A stretch of 10,735 nucleotides of DNA from an uncultured Flavobacteriales bacterium (GTDB lineage: Bacteria; Bacteroidota; Bacteroidia; Flavobacteriales; BACL11). Positions 7,691 through 10,735 of this stretch are shown piece after piece (the first letter of the stretch is position 1; the number at the start of each line of letters is the position of its first letter). Location: positions 1 to 10,735 of the forward strand of contig CAJXFN010000043.1 in the NCBI GenBank assembly GCA_913052655.1, given 5' to 3'. The notes beneath the pieces were generated by a model, which ran no database searches, had not been told where the DNA came from, and was given only the letters and a program-made list of their open reading frames with translations. The translations under genes were made by a program, and so were the position numbers.

Positions 7691-8006
7691 TCTTAGTCTG
7701 CTCAGCAAAGAAATCGCAATAATCTCTTAATGCTCCAGCCAGTTTATCATGACCGGTAGATTTTTCTAAAGAATTCGCCATAGACATTAACGTTTGGTGA
7801 TACATTATAAACATTTCATTCACCATCATATCTTTAGTCCACAGATCTACTCTTAAGGTTTCTTTAGTTTTTGAATCCCAACCCGACACCATTAAAGATT
7901 TTAAGTGGACATTCTTAGCTTGTTTGTCTGAAGAATTCATAGTAATCCTTTCTGGCAGATTATTAACATCAAGTTCAAGGTCAAAAATTAATTTTGATTT
8001 ACTCAT
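7674..8006 (-). CDS. gldC: GldC, gliding motility protein
   Basis: Small protein found in gliding Bacteroidetes; in Flavobacterium johnsoniae it is co-transcribed with gldB and, as I recall, contributes to gliding without being strictly required. Its biochemical function is unknown. The 110-residue length is typical. Strongly recognisable family stretches are WDSKTKETLRVDLWTKDM (43-60), HQTLMSMA (70-77) and a C-terminal LRDYCDFFAEQ. There is no signal peptide or membrane segment, so it is probably cytoplasmic. The ATG follows the gldB stop by one base, so translation is probably coupled. The gene ends in TAG inside the last codons of convergent engB. Confidence 0.95.
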   Translation of the reverse strand: MSKSKLIFDLELDVNNLPERITMNSSDKQAKNVHLKSLMVSGWDSKTKETLRVDLWTKDMMVNEMFIMYHQTLMSMANSLEKSTGHDKLAGALRDYCDFFAEQTKIIDKK

Positions 8007-8007
8007 A

Positions 8008-8970
8008 TTATGGTCTGTATTTTGATTTTAAAAGTATATCTTGAGAATTAGTATTATACATCAACTGCTGTATACTAACATTATTATTACTCATATAAGA
8101 ATCTATAATTTTGTAACCGACCCAATATCCTAATCTTCCAGGAGATTCTTTCGGCATTCCTTTAGTGAATGGAGAATCTGAGAAAAATGTGCTATAAGAA
8201 TTATATTCTTTATTATACATTAAATCTAAAGATATTATCTCCTTCCAAATGTTAGATTCATTAATATTACACCACTCTAAGTCCTCTTCTGAAAATCTAA
8301 ACAACACATGATCATCTTGTTCTAAAATCAGATTCATTAAATAGATAATCTTGCCCTTAAAGATTAGTTCATCCTGAAAACACTCAATAGAACTTTTATG
8401 AACAAACGCGCTAGTTATCCAAAATTCCATTATATCTGCTATCATATATTTTTCATGATACCTTACTTTAAGATACTCCCAGATATTTGCTGCAGGGTGA
8501 AAATCTCCAAGATAAAAATCTAAACCAACAATCAGATTCTGATTGTAAACATCTACTCCGTAAGAGTTAAATGAATTACTATATATAATTTTTTTAGGTA
8601 TTGTTGAATCTTTAAAAATAGTCAAATATTCACTAAAAGCTACTTTAATTTTTTCAGTATAAATATCTAAATCCACAAAATTTTCCTGAATATTTTTCTG
8701 AAACTCTAACACATCAGGATGAGATACAAATGTAAGAAGATGTGATTTCTTCACAGAATCACTGTCGTAATACATCCCGATATGATTTTGTAAATAATAA
8801 TTTAAAAAACCTTTATTTTCCTCTTCCCATTTTAATAATTTTTTTTCGTAGTTGGAAGAGTCTAATAAAAATAATTTCAAATCAAATCTTTCAGATTTAA
8901 TTTCCATCCTATCTTGATTAACACAAGAATTAAGAACTAAAAATATTAATAAGAATTTTATTATTTTCAT
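8008..8970 (-). CDS. gldB: GldB, gliding motility lipoprotein
   Basis: Lipoprotein of the gliding-motility set of Bacteroidetes; gldB mutants of F. johnsoniae do not glide, and the molecular function is not established. The 320-residue protein has a signal peptide with a lipobox LNSC, predicting acylation at Cys16. The hallmark C-terminal block SPFTKGMPKESPGRLGYWVG (266-285) and the ending SKYRP match the family, and GDFHPA (155-160) is also family-like. No acidic lipoprotein export signal follows the Cys (VNQD), so placement on the periplasmic side is a guess. It is the first gene of the gldB-gldC operon and starts divergently from nadE. A perfect TAnnTTTG box lies only 5 bases before its ATG. 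Presence of gldB and gldC suggests, but does not prove, gliding. Confidence 0.93.
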   Translation of the reverse strand: MKIIKFLLIFLVLNSCVNQDRMEIKSERFDLKLFLLDSSNYEKKLLKWEEENKGFLNYYLQNHIGMYYDSDSVKKSHLLTFVSHPDVLEFQKNIQENFVDLDIYTEKIKVAFSEYLTIFKDSTIPKKIIYSNSFNSYGVDVYNQNLIVGLDFYLGDFHPAANIWEYLKVRYHEKYMIADIMEFWITSAFVHKSSIECFQDELIFKGKIIYLMNLILEQDDHVLFRFSEEDLEWCNINESNIWKEIISLDLMYNKEYNSYSTFFSDSPFTKGMPKESPGRLGYWVGYKIIDSYMSNNNVSIQQLMYNTNSQDILLKSKYRP

Positions 8971-8975
8971 AAATG

Positions 8976-8983
8976 CAAATGTA
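8976..8983 (-). promoter_or_regulatory. Putative -7 promoter element for gldB-gldC
   Basis: The minus strand reads TACATTTG, an exact match to TAnnTTTG. It ends 5 bases before the gldB ATG (8970-8968), so a transcript starting at the usual distance would be leaderless or nearly so. A TTTC on the minus strand at 9008-9005, 21 bases upstream, is a possible degenerate -33 element. Confidence 0.5.
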
Positions 8984-8991
8984 TAAATTTG
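8984..8991 (+). promoter_or_regulatory. Putative -7 promoter element for nadE
   Basis: TAAATTTG on the plus strand is an exact match to TAnnTTTG and directly abuts the opposing gldB box. It ends 11 bases before the ATG at 9003, so the leader would be only a few bases. Its position downstream of the alternative ATG at 8973 argues for the 9003 start. Confidence 0.5.
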
Positions 8992-9002
8992 TAAATTATA
9001 AA

Positions 9003-9779
9003 ATGAAAGAAAAAGAAGTAATACATTATATAAAAAATTGGATCCTGAAATACTCTAAAAATTCTGGATCTAGTGGATTTGTTATAGGAATTTCTGGGGG
9101 AATTGATTCTGCCTTAACCTCTACTTTATCTGCTCTTAGCGGGAAGAAAACTTTATGTATTGAAATGCCTATTCACCAAAATCAAGATCAAATAAACAGA
9201 GGAAGAAAACATATCAATTGGCTGAAAGAAAAATATAAAAATGTACAATCAGTTGAATTAGATCTTTCCAATGTTTTTGATAGGTTTATATCTAATCTAC
9301 CAGCTAAACATAGTAATCAAAATGAGTTATGTTTAGTTAATGTGAGGGCACGATTAAGAATGACAACCTTGTATTACTACGCTCAGTTAAACAACTACTT
9401 AGTATTAGGAACTGGAAACAAAGTAGAAGATTTTGGCGTAGGTTTTTTTACAAAATATGGTGATGGTGGAGTAGACCTAAGTCCAATTGCTGATTTACTG
9501 AAAACCGAGGTTTATTGTCTCTCAAGATATTTAAAAATTGATTCAGAAATATTAGAAGCTAAGCCTACAGATGGATTATGGGGAGATGACAAAACTGATG
9601 AAGATCAGTTGGGAGCTACATATCCTGAACTAGAATGGGCAATGAGCTTTAATGGAGATCTAAAATCTATTTCTGAACGAGAAAAAGAAGTATTAACAAT
9701 ATATGAAACATTAAACAGAAAAAATCAACATAAAATGAATGAAATTCCTGTTTGTAAAATTCCTAAATCACTGAAATAA
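9003..9779 (+). CDS. nadE: NadE, ammonia-dependent NAD+ synthetase
   Basis: Cytoplasmic enzyme that amidates nicotinic acid adenine dinucleotide to NAD+ using ATP, the last step of NAD synthesis. The PP-loop SGGIDS (31-36) of the N-type ATP pyrophosphatases is clear, as are GTGNKVED (136-143), FTKYGDGGVDLSPIADLLKT (149-168) and PTDGLWGDDKTDEDQLG (188-204). At 258 residues it has only the synthetase domain and no glutaminase domain, so ammonia rather than glutamine is the expected nitrogen donor. I chose the ATG at 9003 over the one at 8973: the family begins just before the xxVIHYIxNW helix, and a promoter-like box lies between the two ATGs. The gene diverges from gldB across about 32 bases. 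Confidence 0.96.
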   Translation: MKEKEVIHYIKNWILKYSKNSGSSGFVIGISGGIDSALTSTLSALSGKKTLCIEMPIHQNQDQINRGRKHINWLKEKYKNVQSVELDLSNVFDRFISNLPAKHSNQNELCLVNVRARLRMTTLYYYAQLNNYLVLGTGNKVEDFGVGFFTKYGDGGVDLSPIADLLKTEVYCLSRYLKIDSEILEAKPTDGLWGDDKTDEDQLGATYPELEWAMSFNGDLKSISEREKEVLTIYETLNRKNQHKMNEIPVCKIPKSLK

Positions 9780-9823
9780 AATAATTTATATATATTAGCA
9801 GAACTAACCAACACCTATATCTT

Positions 9824-10150
9824 ATGAAAAATGTATTAAACATTGTAACAACCTTATTGATTATCTTCTTTTTTGGACATCAATTTTATATGGAATCTTG
9901 TGAAAATAAATGCGATATAAATAAGGGAACTAAATGTTCTTCTGAAGAAGAATCTAAAGAATGTAAAGAGAATATTGAAGAAAATAATTTAACATTAGTT
10001 ATATCGACTGATTCTACAACAAATATTGATTCTTTATTAGATGAGGTTGAAAAAACTCTAATTGATGAAGAAAATGGATCAGATTCTGGCGCAGCAATAA
10101 TTAATGAAGTAATCATTATTGATGAAGAAAATGAAACTTCTGATGAATAA
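9824..10150 (+). CDS. Small acidic protein with N-terminal signal/anchor, function unknown
   Basis: I do not recognise this 108-residue protein. Residues about 4-18 are strongly hydrophobic (VLNIVTTLLIIFFFG), giving a signal peptide or membrane anchor. Four cysteines follow at 26, 30, 38 and 47; Cys26 is preceded by MES, a poor but not impossible lipobox, so it could be a lipoprotein, a secreted disulfide-bearing protein or a bitopic protein. From residue 26 onward there are 25 Asp/Glu against 6 Lys and no Arg, so the exported part is very acidic and probably largely disordered. IDEEN occurs at 80-84 and again at 99-103, encoded by an exact 16-base repeat. It lies 44 bases after nadE and just before a strong terminator, which supports it as a real gene, perhaps co-transcribed with nadE. 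Confidence 0.7.
   Translation: MKNVLNIVTTLLIIFFFGHQFYMESCENKCDINKGTKCSSEEESKECKENIEENNLTLVISTDSTTNIDSLLDEVEKTLIDEENGSDSGAAIINEVIIIDEENETSDE
10061..10133 (+). repeat. 16-base direct repeat inside the small acidic gene
   Basis: ATTGATGAAGAAAATG occurs at 10061-10076 and 10118-10133, 57 bases (19 codons) apart and in the same reading frame. It encodes IDEEN both times, which suggests an old in-frame duplication of an acidic segment. Confidence 0.75.
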
Positions 10151-10166
10151 AAATCTTTAACCTTTT

Positions 10167-10203
10167 AAAATACCAACTATATTCTAGTTGGTATTTTTTT
10201 TGT
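10167..10203. terminator. Strong intrinsic terminator, apparently bidirectional
   Basis: A perfect 13-base inverted repeat, AAAATACCAACTA (10167-10179) and TAGTTGGTATTTT (10185-10197), encloses a 5-base loop and runs into a T tract on the plus strand. It ends the nadE / small acidic protein transcript. Read on the minus strand it also forms a hairpin followed by a short U run (TTTT), and there it overlaps the last codons and stop of lnt, so it probably ends both convergent transcripts. Confidence 0.88.
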
Positions 10204-10735
10204 TTTGTTTTTTACAATTGCAGAAAATAATAACAAAACTGAAATAAAAGAAAATATTCTTCCAATAAAATCGCCAAATTTATTGTAAAAGGTAATTGTA
10301 TTATTAACCGCAACTAGTGAGTTTATAGCGACCTCTTCATCCCAATTTGTTTCTGATTCAATTTCTCCAATTGGAGATATAACAGCTGATATTCCAGTAT
10401 TAGCCGAACGAATAATAGACTTTCTTTGTTCTATTGCTCTCAATCTAGCATACTGAAAATGTTGTTTATAACCTGAAGTATTCTTCCACCAACCATCATT
10501 TGTTATAATTACAATTACATTTGATTCTCTAGATGTAATAATATCTCCAAAGATACTTTCATAACATATTAAAGGAAGTATTTTTAATTCATTATATTCG
10601 AATCTATCTATATCATTATCTACAGAAAGACTTCCAGAAGTTCCTCCTAAATCAACTGTGAAATCGCCTATTTTATTCAAGATAAATGAATATGGTATTT
10701 GTTCTACACCTGGAACTAATTTAGTTTTATGATAA
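10177..10735 (-). CDS. lnt: Lnt, apolipoprotein N-acyltransferase (partial, N-terminus beyond right edge)
   Basis: Inner-membrane enzyme that N-acylates the terminal Cys of lipoproteins such as GldB, the last step of lipoprotein maturation. About 185 residues of the C-terminal half are visible. The frame continues to the window edge upstream of the TTG at 10680, starting YHKTKLVPGVEQIPY. This matches the Lnt block with the catalytic Lys, and the nucleophile is in ICYE (visible residue 57, 54 residues after that Lys, against 52 in E. coli). NDGWW, the Lnt/nitrilase-type stretch QYARLRAIEQRKSIIRSANTG and one final membrane segment near the C-terminus follow. The Glu of the triad and the N-terminal membrane helices lie outside the window. 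The TAG stop is inside the terminator hairpin shared with the convergent gene. Confidence 0.95.
   Translation of the reverse strand, partial: YHKTKLVPGVEQIPYSFILNKIGDFTVDLGGTSGSLSVDNDIDRFEYNELKILPLICYESIFGDIITSRESNVIVIITNDGWWKNTSGYKQHFQYARLRAIEQRKSIIRSANTGISAVISPIGEIESETNWDEEVAINSLVAVNNTITFYNKFGDFIGRIFSFISVLLLFSAIVKNKTKKIPTRI

Noticed and set aside
8973..9002. N-terminal extension of nadE to the ATG at 8973
   Set aside because: It would place the start codon upstream of the TAAATTTG box and adds 10 residues not typical of NadE.
9791..9798. TATATTAG as a promoter for the small acidic gene
   Set aside because: One mismatch to TAnnTTTG in very AT-rich sequence and no -33 element; co-transcription with nadE is as likely.
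9886..10116. 76-residue minus-strand frame opposite the small acidic gene
   Set aside because: Ser-rich antisense shadow of GAA/GAT-rich codons with no independent support.
10177..10680. A separate 167-residue nitrilase-like protein starting at TTG 10680
   Set aside because: The same frame stays open to the window edge and encodes the Lnt catalytic-Lys block, so this is the middle of lnt, not a start.
1..10735. Mobile element, CRISPR, toxin-antitoxin, phage-defence or other accessory system
   Set aside because: All genes but one belong to recognised core families in a familiar order; no transposase, integrase, att-like repeat or spacer array is visible.

Overview
This window reads as a stretch of chromosomal core genome from an AT-rich member of the Bacteroidetes, most likely a flavobacterium. 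Four things point there: an adjacent gldB-gldC pair (gliding-motility genes of that phylum); the neighbourhood dcw cluster / hydrolase / engB / gldC / gldB / nadE; several exact matches to the Bacteroidetes -7 promoter element TAnnTTTG; and near absence of Shine-Dalgarno-like sequences before the starts. I see no mobile element, CRISPR array, tRNA, rRNA or sign of recent transfer. I cannot place the genus from the sequence alone.

Region 1 (1-6124, minus strand) is the start of the division and cell wall (dcw) cluster, transcribed right to left: mraZ, rsmH (mraW), ftsL, a PASTA-tailed ftsI/PBP, murE and the first three quarters of mraY, which runs off the left edge. Every junction is overlapped or separated by only 2 bases, so the set looks like one translationally coupled operon. 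It couples a regulator (MraZ), a 16S rRNA methyltransferase (RsmH), septal synthesis (FtsL, FtsI) and cytoplasmic and membrane steps of peptidoglycan precursor synthesis (MurE, MraY).

Region 2 (6125-6307) is the divergent control region. It holds a -7 box for mraZ, a tandem array of GTGG units on about a 10-base period that looks like a MraZ operator, and a perfect TAnnTTTG box for the opposite operon.

Region 3 (6308-7690, plus strand) holds an alpha/beta hydrolase and the ribosome-assembly GTPase EngB/YsxC. engB overlaps tail to tail with gldC. Region 4 (7674-8970, minus strand) is the gldB-gldC operon.

Region 5 (9003-10150, plus strand) holds ammonia-dependent NAD synthetase and a small acidic, Cys-containing exported or membrane-anchored protein of unknown function, closed by a strong hairpin terminator. 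Region 6 (10177-10735, minus strand) is the C-terminal part of Lnt, apolipoprotein N-acyltransferase, whose stop codon lies inside that hairpin.

Most of the window is conserved housekeeping DNA. The items worth a second look are regulatory and architectural: the MraZ box array, the back-to-back gldB/nadE promoters with almost no leader, the non-ATG ftsL start, the terminator shared with the lnt stop codon, and the small acidic protein with an internal duplication. I found no convincing new multi-gene system.
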